Below, one piece after another: positions 7,486 to 15,417 of a stretch of 18,500 nucleotides of DNA. The stretch lies in contig JBIOJM010000196.1 of assembly GCA_044450785.1 (NCBI GenBank), positions 1 to 18,500 on the forward strand, written 5' to 3'. The notes beneath the pieces are model-generated. The model was not told where the DNA came from. It searched no databases and saw nothing but the letters and a program-made list of their open reading frames with translations. Source of the stretch: JBIOJM01 sp044450785 (GTDB lineage: Bacteria > Planctomycetota > Planctomycetia > Isosphaerales > Isosphaeraceae). The translations under genes and the position numbers were made by a program. Position 1 is the first letter of the stretch; the number at the start of each line of letters is the position of its first letter.

Positions 7486-10400
7486 ATGAGGTGGCGAGGC
7501 CGACCCGCAACGATCGCTCTGGCGATGTTGGCGACGACCGTGCTCGAGGGGGCGGATCGCATGACCGGATCGGTTGTCCGCGCCCAGACTCGGGACGGGA
7601 CGGCCGCGCCAATCCCGCACGGCCAGGACCTGGCGCCGAATGCTCCCCGCTCGCCGGCCGAGGCGGCGCTCGCCATGACGGTCCCCCCCGGCTTCCAGGT
7701 CGAGGTGGTCGCCGCCGAGCCCGACATCGTCAATCCGGTGGCGATGACGTTCGACGAACGAGGCCGGATCTGGCTGACGGAGAGCCTCGAGTATCCGCGC
7801 CGCGAGCCGGGGCCGGGCCGGGATCGGGTCAAGGTGCTGGAGGATACCAACGGTGACGGCAAGGCCGACCGGTTCACGATCTTCGCCCAAGGCCTGAACA
7901 TCCCCTCCGGCATCGCCGTCGGCCATGGCGGTGTCTGGGTCGCCAACTCACCCGACATCCTCTTCCTCGAGGATCGCGACGGCGACGGCAAGGCCGACAG
8001 CAAAGAGGTCGTCGCGACCGGCTTCGGCCGGTCGGATACCCACGAGCTGCCGAATTCGCTGACGTGGGGGCCGGACGGTTGGCTCTACGGCTGGAACGGC
8101 GTGTTCAACCCCGGCAAGGTCGTCTCGAGGAACGGCAAGACTTACCAGTTTACTTGCGCAATCTTCCGCATCCATCCCAGGACACGGGTATTCGAGGTCT
8201 GGTGCGAAGGAACGAGCAACCCCTGGGGCATCGCCATCGATCCCGAGGGCTCGTTCTTTGCGAGCGCCTGCGTGATCGACCATCTCTGGCACCTGGTCGA
8301 GACCGGTTATTACCACCGCCAGGGGGGCCCGTATCCTCCGTTCACCTGGCCGATCGGCTCGATCGTCGACCACGCACATCAGAAGGCGGCCTATTGCGGC
8401 ATCCACTACTTCGACAGCCCCGCCTATCCGGCCGAATATCGCGGGCGGCTCTACATGGGCAACATCCATGGCAACTGCGTGAACGTGGATGTCCTGGAAA
8501 AGAACGGCTCGACCTATCGGGCGAAACCCGCGCCAGACTTCCTGCGGGCCAACGACTCCTGGTTCATGCCGGTCGCTCAGCAGACCGGCCCGGACGGCTG
8601 CTTGTACATTCTCGACTGGTACGACCGCTACCATTGCTATCAGGACGCCAATCGCGACCCAGCGGGGATCGACCGGCTCAAAGGGCGGCTGTACCGCGTG
8701 CGGTACAAGGACACGCCGCGGCGAGTCGGGTTCGACATCGCCAGATCGAGCGACGACGAACTGATCGAGTTCCTGGCCAGCCCCAACGTCTACGACCGCG
8801 ATGTCGGCCAGCGGCTGCTGACCGAACGAGCCTCGCTCGCAATCCGCGGCAAGCTCGAAGCGCTCGTTTTGAATGAGACCGTCCCTCGTACGGCCCGCAT
8901 GAACGGGCTGTGGGCATTGATCGGAGCAGGGGTGCTCGAACCGGATTTTCATATCAAGCTATTGAATCACAAAGATCCTGGCTTCCGCGCCTGGGGCGTC
9001 CGCGCGGCGGGGAACATCGGAAAAGTCGAAACCGAGATTCGCGACCTGGTCACCAGGCTGGCCCGCGATCCGAGCCCCGACGTCCGGCTCCAGGTCGCCA
9101 TCGCGGCACGGAAAATTGAGCGGGTCGATCCCATACCCGTGCTGCTCGAGGTCCTCTCCGCCGGCAAGAGCGATCCCCTGATTCCTCAGATCGTCTGGCA
9201 GAACCTGCACCCGCTGCTGGAAGTGCATGGTGACGACTTCGCCGCACTCATCACGCCCAAGGCGCTCAAGGATTCCCCCGCCCTCGTACGGCTGATGCCA
9301 CGCGTGATCGACCGGTTGCTGGGTCGCGGCAACTCAACGATGTCTCCGATCGTCGCGATCATGAGAACGCTGATCGCGCCCCCCAGCGAGCATGCAGTCG
9401 GACCGGCGCGCGAGGCGATCGAGATCCTGGCCGAACAAGTTCAGTCGGGGGCGATCTCGGCAGAACGACTGAATACACTTCGCTCAGGCCTGGAATCGCC
9501 GCTTCGCCGCATTTTCCTCGATCTGGATCAACATCCGCTTAGATGGGACGCCGTGTTATTGGCAGCGTCCTGGAAAGATCCCAAAGCCCGCGAGGGAGCA
9601 AGAAACGGTTGTACGTCTTCCGACGTGCCCGAGCGGCTCCGATTGGGACTGCTCGACGATCTGATCGCCGCGCGCGACGCGGACGTTTGGAAGGCCCTCG
9701 CCACGATCTTCAAGAACCGTGAACACGAATCGGTCGAATTTCGAGGTCGAGTCCTGGCGGCGCTCGGCAAGCTCGACGATCCCCGCGTCTCGGAATTCGT
9801 GCTCGGCCAGTACCGGAACATGGAGCCGGACCTCCAGCCCAGGGCCATCGCGCTCCTGACAGAGCGTCCCCAGTGGACCAAGGCCTTCCTTGCAGCCGTG
9901 GCAAGCAAGCAAATCCCGGCCACGGTGCTCAATGTGACTCAGCTCCGCAAGCTTCAGCACAGCAGGGACCCCGAGATCGCGAACCTTGTGAAGACCATCT
10001 GGGGTACGGTCCGCGACCGGCGAAACCCCCAGCGCGAGCGGGTCGCCGATCAGATCCGCAACTTGCTCCACACAACTCCGGGCGACCCGGTCGCCGGGCA
10101 GGCCGTCTTCAAGAAACTCTGCGCCCAGTGCCACAAGATTTACGGAGAAGGACAAGACGTCGGTCCGGAAATCACGGCGAACGGGCGCAATGACTTCGAG
10201 CAGCTCCTCTCCAACATCTTCGATCCCAGCCTGGTCATCGGCCCGGGCTACCAGGCGACCACCCTGGCCACCACCCTAGGCCGCGTGCTGACGGGCTTGC
10301 TGGTTGAAGACGGCAAGGACCGAGTGGTCCTGAAGCTGCAGGGCGGAACGCTCGAAACGATCCCGCGCAGCCAGATCGACGAAATGAAGACCAGCCCCAT

Positions 10401-10548
10401 CTCGCTCATGCCCGAGGAGATCGAGAAGCAGCTCGCGCCCCAGGAGATCGCCGACCTCTGTGCGTTCCTCTGCCTCGACAAGCCCCCCTCCGATCCCGCC
10501 GCCAAGCCCCTGCCCGGCGCGGGTCCCATGGTGCGGCGACCTAAATAG
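7486..10548 (+). CDS. PVC-type secreted dehydrogenase with HEAT repeats and C-terminal cytochrome c domain
   Basis: A 1020-residue protein typical of Planctomycetes and Verrucomicrobia. The N-terminus (1 to about 35) looks like a signal peptide. Residues about 60-400 form a beta-propeller of the 'putative membrane-bound dehydrogenase' type (GFQVEVVAAEPDIVNPVAM, RIWLTESLEYP, GPDGWLYG, GPDGCLYILDWYDRYH). Two calcium-loop-like motifs are present: DTNGDGKAD from 120 and DRDGDGKAD from 163. Residues about 420-860 are helical HEAT-like repeats. Residues about 865-1000 are the PVC haem-binding module with CAQCH (Cys879, Cys882, His883) and a possible distal Met975. It should oxidise a small organic substrate, probably a sugar or alcohol, and pass electrons to the attached haem; the substrate is unknown. 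The ATG one base after the RAYT stop is the best start, although the ribosome binding site is weak. Confidence 0.9.
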   Translation: MRWRGRPATIALAMLATTVLEGADRMTGSVVRAQTRDGTAAPIPHGQDLAPNAPRSPAEAALAMTVPPGFQVEVVAAEPDIVNPVAMTFDERGRIWLTESLEYPRREPGPGRDRVKVLEDTNGDGKADRFTIFAQGLNIPSGIAVGHGGVWVANSPDILFLEDRDGDGKADSKEVVATGFGRSDTHELPNSLTWGPDGWLYGWNGVFNPGKVVSRNGKTYQFTCAIFRIHPRTRVFEVWCEGTSNPWGIAIDPEGSFFASACVIDHLWHLVETGYYHRQGGPYPPFTWPIGSIVDHAHQKAAYCGIHYFDSPAYPAEYRGRLYMGNIHGNCVNVDVLEKNGSTYRAKPAPDFLRANDSWFMPVAQQTGPDGCLYILDWYDRYHCYQDANRDPAGIDRLKGRLYRVRYKDTPRRVGFDIARSSDDELIEFLASPNVYDRDVGQRLLTERASLAIRGKLEALVLNETVPRTARMNGLWALIGAGVLEPDFHIKLLNHKDPGFRAWGVRAAGNIGKVETEIRDLVTRLARDPSPDVRLQVAIAARKIERVDPIPVLLEVLSAGKSDPLIPQIVWQNLHPLLEVHGDDFAALITPKALKDSPALVRLMPRVIDRLLGRGNSTMSPIVAIMRTLIAPPSEHAVGPAREAIEILAEQVQSGAISAERLNTLRSGLESPLRRIFLDLDQHPLRWDAVLLAASWKDPKAREGARNGCTSSDVPERLRLGLLDDLIAARDADVWKALATIFKNREHESVEFRGRVLAALGKLDDPRVSEFVLGQYRNMEPDLQPRAIALLTERPQWTKAFLAAVASKQIPATVLNVTQLRKLQHSRDPEIANLVKTIWGTVRDRRNPQRERVADQIRNLLHTTPGDPVAGQAVFKKLCAQCHKIYGEGQDVGPEITANGRNDFEQLLSNIFDPSLVIGPGYQATTLATTLGRVLTGLLVEDGKDRVVLKLQGGTLETIPRSQIDEMKTSPISLMPEEIEKQLAPQEIADLCAFLCLDKPPSDPAAKPLPGAGPMVRRPK

Positions 10549-10595
10549 CCTTGCGCTCCCGGAAACGTCTTCGCAATTCTCCGAATCACGCGACG

Positions 10596-11461
10596 TTATA
10601 GAGACGACTCATCCCGGCGTGCCCCGATCCAGACCAGGGCCCGATGGACCTCGTCGATCGTCTCGGCGAGTGTCGAGGTCCCAGCCGTCAGGCCGACCGT
10701 GGCGAAGTCTTTGAACGAGGCTGGATCGAGGTCGGAGGCGGACTGCACGTGAAATGCGGGCTTGTCGCGCTCGCGGCACCGAGCGACGAGCTGCCGCGTG
10801 TTGTTCGAGTTCCAGCCGCCGACAACCACGACCGCGTCAACCCGATCCAGCAGCGGCTCGAGCGCACGCTGGTGCTCCTTGGTCGGCTGGCAGACGGTGT
10901 CGATGAACCTGATCTCGGCGTCCGGGTTTCGCGCGGCGACCGCCTCGCGAATCGAGGCGACGCTCGCTTCGATCAACGTCGTTTGACAGACGATCCCCAG
11001 TCGAGCGTAAGGATAAGATTCACCTCGTCCGCCGACTCGATGACATCAAAGTGTTCCAGGTCGTCCGTGACTCCTTCGACCTCGACGTGCCCCCGCCGGC
11101 CGATCACGAGGACATGATAACCCTCCGCGTGGAGGGCGCGAGCAGCGACATGGACGCGTTTCACCAAAGGGCAGGTCGTGTCAACGAGCTGCTTGCCCGC
11201 GGATTCCAGCCGATCCCTTTCCCGGTCGCTGATCCCGTGGGCCGTGATCAAGACCGCCCTGGTTGCGGGCAGCGAGTCCTTGCGCCCCGTCTCGTCCTGG
11301 AGCGCGAACCCCCTCGATTCAAGCTCCGTCTGCACGATCTCGTTGTGCACGAGCTGCCCGTGAATCGTGAGCGCGCGCGGCTCTTCGATCCCGTCGATGA
11401 TCTTGAGTGAGTCGCGAACGCCGAAACACATCCCCAGTACATCCGCTCGAATCACGCGCAT
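10596..11461 (-). pseudogene. ispH: ispH (4-hydroxy-3-methylbut-2-enyl diphosphate reductase), split by a frameshift
   Basis: IspH catalyses the last MEP-pathway step, reducing HMBPP to IPP and DMAPP with a [4Fe-4S] cluster. The first part (11461 down to 10973) begins MRVIRADVLGMCFGVRDSL and carries Cys12, the VHN His39, Cys97 in DTTCPLV and GHVEVEG (His125, Glu127), then runs out of frame. The reading continues in another frame as PYARLGIVCQTTLIEASVA and onward to a stop at 10596. That part carries the third cluster Cys (DTVCQPTKE), GGWNSNNTRQL and the LTAGTST serine region. The junction is at about 11012-11014 (minus CTT-AT-CCT), as if one base were missing. All three cluster cysteines and the main active-site motifs survive, and an AAGGAG precedes ATG 11461 at good spacing. 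This could be a recent lesion or a sequencing error; no canonical slippery heptamer was seen. Confidence 0.85.
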
Positions 11462-11605
11462 GACGACTCCTTCCCTGGCGGAGCCGCGGGGCGGCTTCCC
11501 CGATCCATGACTTCATGGGCTTGACAGCCGAATTCACCAATCACTTGGGATTGCAAAGTAAATTTCTCGATCGTACGAGGGGATGGGATGACGGGTGAGG
11601 TCCTT
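11462..11605. other. Gap between regulator gene and ispH, with leader hairpin
   Basis: This 144-base gap separates the 3' end of the winged-helix gene from the ispH start, both on the minus strand. The ispH leader contains the palindrome AGCCGC-CCC-GCGGCT (near 11480-11495), a short hairpin without a U-tract. A more AT-rich patch (TTGCAAAGTAAATTT on plus, about 11553-11567) may be the ispH promoter area, but I could not settle a -35/-10 pair. Confidence 0.35.
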
Positions 11606-12013
11606 TCAGGCGGGAGACCAACCTTCGGCGAGATTGGCGGTGATGGCGGAGGGGTTGGCGACGGAGCCAGCGGCCTTCATGGCATCGTGGACGACGGTTT
11701 CGAGAACGTTGATGTATTCGAAGAATCGGCGCCGGCCCTCGTCGGTGATCCGGCAGAGGGTTTGGGGCCGTCTCTTGTGGTATCCCTTCCAGATCTCGAC
11801 CAGGCCGGCCTCGTGCAGGACCTGGAGGTGGCGGCTCAAGTTGCCGTCAGTCAGGTGGCACATCTCCTTGAGGTCGGCGAAGATGACGCCGCGCGGCTGC
11901 GAGACGAGAGAGGTCATGATGCCGAGCCGGGCCTTTTCGTGGAAGACGCGCTCGAGGCCGTCGTAGGCGAACCGCCCGGTGGGCTCGCCCGATCGGGCTT
12001 TGGACTCAGACAT
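11606..12013 (-). CDS. Winged-helix transcriptional regulator (HTH_34-like)
   Basis: A 135-residue soluble DNA-binding protein. The helix-turn-helix lies at about 44-74 (FADLKEMCHLTDGNLSRHLQ, then VLHEAGLVEI), followed by a wing at about 75-91 (KGYHKRRPQTLCRIT) and a C-terminal dimerisation-type helix (EGRRRFFEYINVLETVVHDA). This architecture fits the MarR/ArsR-like HTH_34 group. No effector-binding domain or metal-binding cysteine pair is apparent. Its ATG overlaps the 3' end of the membrane-protein gene by 8 bases, so the two are translationally coupled. In such pairs the regulator commonly controls its own operon; here that is inference, supported by a palindrome just upstream of the operon (12701-12715). 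Confidence 0.85.
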   Translation of the reverse strand: MSESKARSGEPTGRFAYDGLERVFHEKARLGIMTSLVSQPRGVIFADLKEMCHLTDGNLSRHLQVLHEAGLVEIWKGYHKRRPQTLCRITDEGRRRFFEYINVLETVVHDAMKAAGSVANPSAITANLAEGWSPA

Positions 12014-12614
12014 GATTGCGCTCCAAGGTCCGGTAAAGCACGGTGGCGGCCAGCAGTTGGCCGGCGCCGAAGGGGAGGCCCATCAACCAGGGACTGAGCG
12101 CCGCCTCGCCATGCGCCACGGCCAGGACAGCCAGACCGGTCCCGAGGTAGAACACAGCCACCCAGAACGTTTGCTTGGGCAGGAGGCGGCAGGAGGCGAA
12201 GATCCCCAGGGCGAAAAAGATCTGCCAGAGGCCCGGCAGCATCCAGAGACTCTCGGGCGCGGCTCGCAGCAGCACCACGGTCACAAGCGCTCCCGCCAGG
12301 AGCGACGGGCAGAATTGCTCGACCGCCAGCCAGGTCAGCTCGCGGGTCATCGGCGAGCCGGCATTCCGCGCCCGGATCATCATCTCCAGCCCCGCCGCCA
12401 GTGCGCTCACGAACGCCGCTCCAATCCAAAGGACAAGATAAGGGCCGATCTGGGACGCCGGATCCGCAATGGTCCCCGCCTGGATCAGCGCCGCCAGCAG
12501 GGCCACACCTCCGGAAAACGCCACCGGCATCGCCCGGTAGCCGCGAAACACCTCGGTGCGGGCCAACTGCAGCCGAATCTCGGTGATCTGAGTCAAAGCC
12601 TCACGAAGTTCCAT
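12006..12614 (-). CDS. Six-segment integral membrane protein coupled to the winged-helix regulator
   Basis: I do not recognise a named family for this 202-residue protein. After a cytosolic helix (ELREALTQITEIRLQLART, 2-20) there are six hydrophobic segments at about 29-49, 58-77, 101-118, 123-144, 149-168 and 173-194. No ATPase, protease or nucleotide-binding motif is visible. The stop codon lies inside the first codons of the regulator gene, giving an 8-base overlap. Similar small membrane proteins paired with HTH_34-type regulators are common in planctomycetes and acidobacteria (general impression, not searched). The pairing suggests a sensor or permease under local control. The start at ATG 12614 is preceded by GGACGTGGATGG, which offers a moderate ribosome binding site. 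Confidence 0.75.
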   Translation of the reverse strand: MELREALTQITEIRLQLARTEVFRGYRAMPVAFSGGVALLAALIQAGTIADPASQIGPYLVLWIGAAFVSALAAGLEMMIRARNAGSPMTRELTWLAVEQFCPSLLAGALVTVVLLRAAPESLWMLPGLWQIFFALGIFASCRLLPKQTFWVAVFYLGTGLAVLAVAHGEAALSPWLMGLPFGAGQLLAATVLYRTLERNHV

Positions 12615-12700
12615 CCACGTCCACCTTTACGTCTGGCGCCTCCGGAAATCGTGATCGTCCCCCACGGAGTTTCGACCACGAACCAGCCCGGTTGTGGTCA

Positions 12701-12715
12701 CTTTATATGGTAAAG
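12701..12715. promoter_or_regulatory. Palindromic candidate operator of the membrane-protein/regulator operon
   Basis: CTTTA (12701-12705) and TAAAG (12711-12715) are inverted repeats separated by TATGG. The site sits directly after the PhyH stop and about 87 bases upstream of the membrane-protein ATG, in the only gap upstream of this two-gene operon. A TTGACA (minus, 12735 to 12730) followed after 17 bases by TACCAT (12712 to 12707) gives a possible sigma-70-type promoter overlapping the palindrome, a layout suited to repression by the winged-helix protein. The match to the -10 consensus is poor. Confidence 0.4.
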
Positions 12716-13567
12716 CTACAGCCGCGGCTTGTCAAGAAGCTTTGCTTCTGGGTTCGTCTCTTGTGACGAGGAAGCCGTTTCGATCTCCAGGCGCAGCGTT
12801 TCCCACTGGGCCGCGCCGATTTCGGTGACGAAGCTGTCGGGCCATTTCTCGAGAAACGCGTAGCGTGGATGTCGCGAGTCCTTGTAGGGGTCGTTCCGCG
12901 CCGCGTTGTAACAGCAGATCAAGGCCCACCGGGGCTGGTCGCTGTCGTTTCGGTCGGAACGGTGGAGCAGATTGCAATGGAAAAAGACAGCATCGCCCGG
13001 CTCAAGACTGCAAGAGACCCGCTCCAGCCTTTTGAGGGCCGCTCCGACCCGCTCTGGATCCGCGCCGGTCTGATCGCCAACCGGTCCATGATCGAGCCGT
13101 CCCATGCGATGCGACCCCTCGAGGACCTGGAGACAACCATTGGCCGGGTTCGCCCGGTCGACGGCGATCATGCAACTGGCGAGGTCGGGAAACAGACAGC
13201 CCGTCTCATACCAGTAGCCATAATCCTGATGCCACTCCCAGGCCCCGCCGACCCTCGGCTCCTTCAGGATCATCTTGTGATGGTAGTGGTACACCTCGCC
13301 GTCGAGCAGCCGCTCCATGGTGTCGACGATCCGGCGGCAGCGGACGATTGCACTGTAGATGTCGTCGCCCAGCTCGTTGCGAACCGACAACCGGATGACT
13401 CCGCCGGCGCCGTCGCGACGGCTGGCTGCATCGCGCGAAAGCTCTCGATCGGCCCGGGCAATCTTGCCCAGCAGGTCGATCTCCACGCCGTCGAAAAGGC
13501 GCTCGATGATCAGGTAGCCGTCGCGCTGGAACTGGTCGCGCTGCGTGTCGCTCAACACGAAAGGCAT
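12716..13567 (-). CDS. Phytanoyl-CoA dioxygenase (PhyH) family oxygenase
   Basis: A 283-residue Fe(II)/2-oxoglutarate-dependent oxygenase. The iron triad is visible as HxD in WEWHQDYGYW (His113, Asp115) and the distal His202 in NLLHRSDRN, with Arg213 in QPRWALICCYN as the probable 2-oxoglutarate ligand. The N-terminal LSDTQRDQFQRDGYLIIERLF, the VLEGSHRMGRLDHG segment and LEPGDAVFFHCNLLH are typical of bacterial PhyH proteins. Substrates in this family are diverse (lipids, ectoine, natural products, small amines), so none is assigned. I chose ATG 13567 over ATG 13573 because GAGG is then 6 bases upstream. The gene is divergent from the CNNM gene and its 3' end adjoins the operator of the membrane-protein operon. 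Confidence 0.88.
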   Translation of the reverse strand: MPFVLSDTQRDQFQRDGYLIIERLFDGVEIDLLGKIARADRELSRDAASRRDGAGGVIRLSVRNELGDDIYSAIVRCRRIVDTMERLLDGEVYHYHHKMILKEPRVGGAWEWHQDYGYWYETGCLFPDLASCMIAVDRANPANGCLQVLEGSHRMGRLDHGPVGDQTGADPERVGAALKRLERVSCSLEPGDAVFFHCNLLHRSDRNDSDQPRWALICCYNAARNDPYKDSRHPRYAFLEKWPDSFVTEIGAAQWETLRLEIETASSSQETNPEAKLLDKPRL

Positions 13568-13933
13568 GGTCATCCTCGCGGCAAGTGATTCGACTTTGTT
13601 GTGGCCGTTCGTACCGTCCGAGGTCGCTGGCCGGCCGCTGACTTCAGCGTGCCTTACTGAGCGTTCATATAGCAGGACTCTTGGTGATTTTCCAGCAATT
13701 GACGATCACCGAGCAAGCCTCCGATTCGAGATCCGGGAACTTTAACGACTGCGTGATTCCGGGGGGAGGCGATTTCCTTAGTGTCAACGCGGCGCGTTTC
13801 GGTTAATATCATGGCGCTTGCGGGTCCCTGATTGCCACCGATCCGTTGAACAGGACGCACCGGATACTCGTTGGGCGGTTTTCCTTTCAACCTCGGCCTG
13901 AGCAACCCGCGCAGGAACCGGATTTCGCCCCTC
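13568..13933. other. Divergent intergenic region between PhyH and CNNM genes
   Basis: This 366-base region separates two divergently transcribed genes, so it should contain both promoters. No gene was supported in it; open frames here are short and lack coding character. A possible plus-strand promoter is listed separately at 13781-13809. An in-frame TTG at 13871 could extend the CNNM protein by 21 residues, but lacks a ribosome binding site and would put polar residues before the first membrane segment. Confidence 0.5.
13781..13809 (+). promoter_or_regulatory. Possible sigma-70-type promoter for the CNNM gene
   Basis: GTGTCA (13781-13786, four of six -35 consensus bases) is followed after 17 bases by TAATAT (13804-13809, close to TATAAT). 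It points toward the ATG at 13934 and lies in the only region where that promoter can be. The prediction rests on consensus matching alone. Confidence 0.3.
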
Positions 13934-15307
13934 ATGGGTTTCATTGAGATCCTGCTCATCGCGGGTCTGATCTTGACCAATGGGTTTTTCGTCACGGTCG
14001 AATTCGCCCTGGTCAAGGTGCGAGCCACCCAGATCGACCAACTGGCGGCGCAGGGCAACTGGGCAGCCAAGCTGACCAAGAAAGCACTCGATCGTCTCGA
14101 TTTCTACCTGTCGGCCTCCCAGATCGGGATCACGGTGGCCAGCCTCGCCCTGGGACGGGCCATGCATGACTGGGTTGAGCCCTTGGTGAAGTCGGGCTTT
14201 GAAAACGTGGGAATCCGCGCGACTCCGATCGCGGTGTTCGGGGTCTCGATACCGACCGTAACGCTGGTTGCACTCTCGCTGGTGACGTTCTTGCACATGG
14301 CGCTGGGAGAGCAAGCCCCCAAGAGCCTCGCGATCCGGGCCCCCAGGGTTTTGGTGCTGATCACGGCGCCCCCCCTCGTCATTCTGTCCTATGTCTTCTC
14401 GCCGGTGATCTGGCTCTTGAACAAGGCGAGCAACTTGACGCTCTGGGCTCTGGGGCTCGGCCAGACCAGCACGGCCGAGCTGGCCCACAGCGAAGAAGAG
14501 CTGCGGCTCATCGTGGCCGAGAGCGTGGCCGGCGGAACCCTGTCGCGCAGCGAGCGAACGATGATCGAGAACGTGTTGAACCTGGAGGAAAAGACAGCCC
14601 GGCGCGTCATGGTCCCGCGTCCCGACATTGTTTACCTGAGCCTGGCGCGGTCGCTCGAGGACAACCTCCGGCTGGCGCGCCAGGCGGGGCACACCCGATT
14701 CCCGCTCTGCGAGGACGACCTGTCCACCGTGATCGGCTTGATCCACGTCAAGGATGTCTTCCGAGCCGGAGCGTACCAGAACGGGCGGTCCGAGCTGCGC
14801 CAGCTCGCGCGGAACATCCCGTTCCTACCCGTCACGTTGCGGCTGGACCAGCTCCTGCTCGAATTCCAGCGCAAGCGGGTTCACCTCGCCATGCTGCTGG
14901 ACGAGTATGGGAGCGTGGTCGGCATGGTGACGCTCGAAAACGTGCTCGAGGAGCTCGTCGGCCCGATTCAGGATGAATTCGATCGCGAGACGCCGCCGAT
15001 CACACCGATTGGAGAAAACGTTTTCGAGGTGGATGCGGCGTGCCCACTCGACGTCCTGGGAGAGACCTGCGGCCTGGAAATCCCCGAGACCGACGCCGAA
15101 ACGGCCGGCGGCCTCGTGCTCGACCTGCTGGGCCGGCTGGCCAAGGCGGGCGACAGCGTCGAGATCAACGGCCACCGCCTCACGGTCCTGCGCGCCGATC
15201 CAACGCGGATCCGCAAGATCCGCATCGAGCCGCTTGGTGTCGAAACGGCTGCGAGCCCGTCGGGAGAAGCCAAGGAACGAGGCCGCAAGTCGGACGACAG
15301 CGCCTGA
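13934..15307 (+). CDS. CNNM/CorC-HlyC family membrane protein (DUF21, CBS pair, CorC_HlyC domain)
   Basis: A 457-residue inner-membrane protein of the 'hemolysin' (TlyC/YfjD) type, a family implicated in Mg2+/Co2+ efflux. Residues 1 to about 190 are the DUF21 membrane domain with segments at about 3-27, 64-75, 98-124, 137-165, and the conserved LGEQAPKSLAIR (124-135). Two CBS domains follow (about 216-275 and 280-345), including the characteristic MLLDEYGSVVGMVTLENVLE. Residues about 355-432 are the CorC_HlyC transporter-associated domain (ENVFEVDAACPLDVL to RLTVLRADPTRIRKIRIEP). The tail is charged and probably disordered. I chose ATG 13934 because MGFIEILLIAGLILTNGFF is the usual family start; the ribosome binding site is weak. 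No partner gene is adjacent. Confidence 0.92.
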   Translation: MGFIEILLIAGLILTNGFFVTVEFALVKVRATQIDQLAAQGNWAAKLTKKALDRLDFYLSASQIGITVASLALGRAMHDWVEPLVKSGFENVGIRATPIAVFGVSIPTVTLVALSLVTFLHMALGEQAPKSLAIRAPRVLVLITAPPLVILSYVFSPVIWLLNKASNLTLWALGLGQTSTAELAHSEEELRLIVAESVAGGTLSRSERTMIENVLNLEEKTARRVMVPRPDIVYLSLARSLEDNLRLARQAGHTRFPLCEDDLSTVIGLIHVKDVFRAGAYQNGRSELRQLARNIPFLPVTLRLDQLLLEFQRKRVHLAMLLDEYGSVVGMVTLENVLEELVGPIQDEFDRETPPITPIGENVFEVDAACPLDVLGETCGLEIPETDAETAGGLVLDLLGRLAKAGDSVEINGHRLTVLRADPTRIRKIRIEPLGVETAASPSGEAKERGRKSDDSA

Positions 15308-15417
15308 CTTGAGACTCACCGCTCACAGCGGCTCTGCCGGCGCGGGTTCGAGCGGCGGCGGTGCAATCGTGGTGCCCTGGCAGCCGACCGCGGAAAAAGG
15401 GGAAATCGCCACCGGCT

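Noticed and set aside
7948..8952. Minus-strand open frame inside the dehydrogenase gene
   Set aside because: It is an antisense shadow of the propeller domain; no motif supports it.
10973..11040. Programmed frameshifting to make full-length IspH
   Set aside because: The junction (minus GTG AAT CTT ATC CTT) contains no X-XXY-YYZ slippery heptamer and no obvious downstream pseudoknot, so a mutation or sequence error is more likely.
15308..15417. Terminator between the convergent CNNM and repeat-protein genes
   Set aside because: The best structure is a 5-bp hairpin CCGCT-CAC-AGCGG (15319-15331) without a T-tract, too weak to call.
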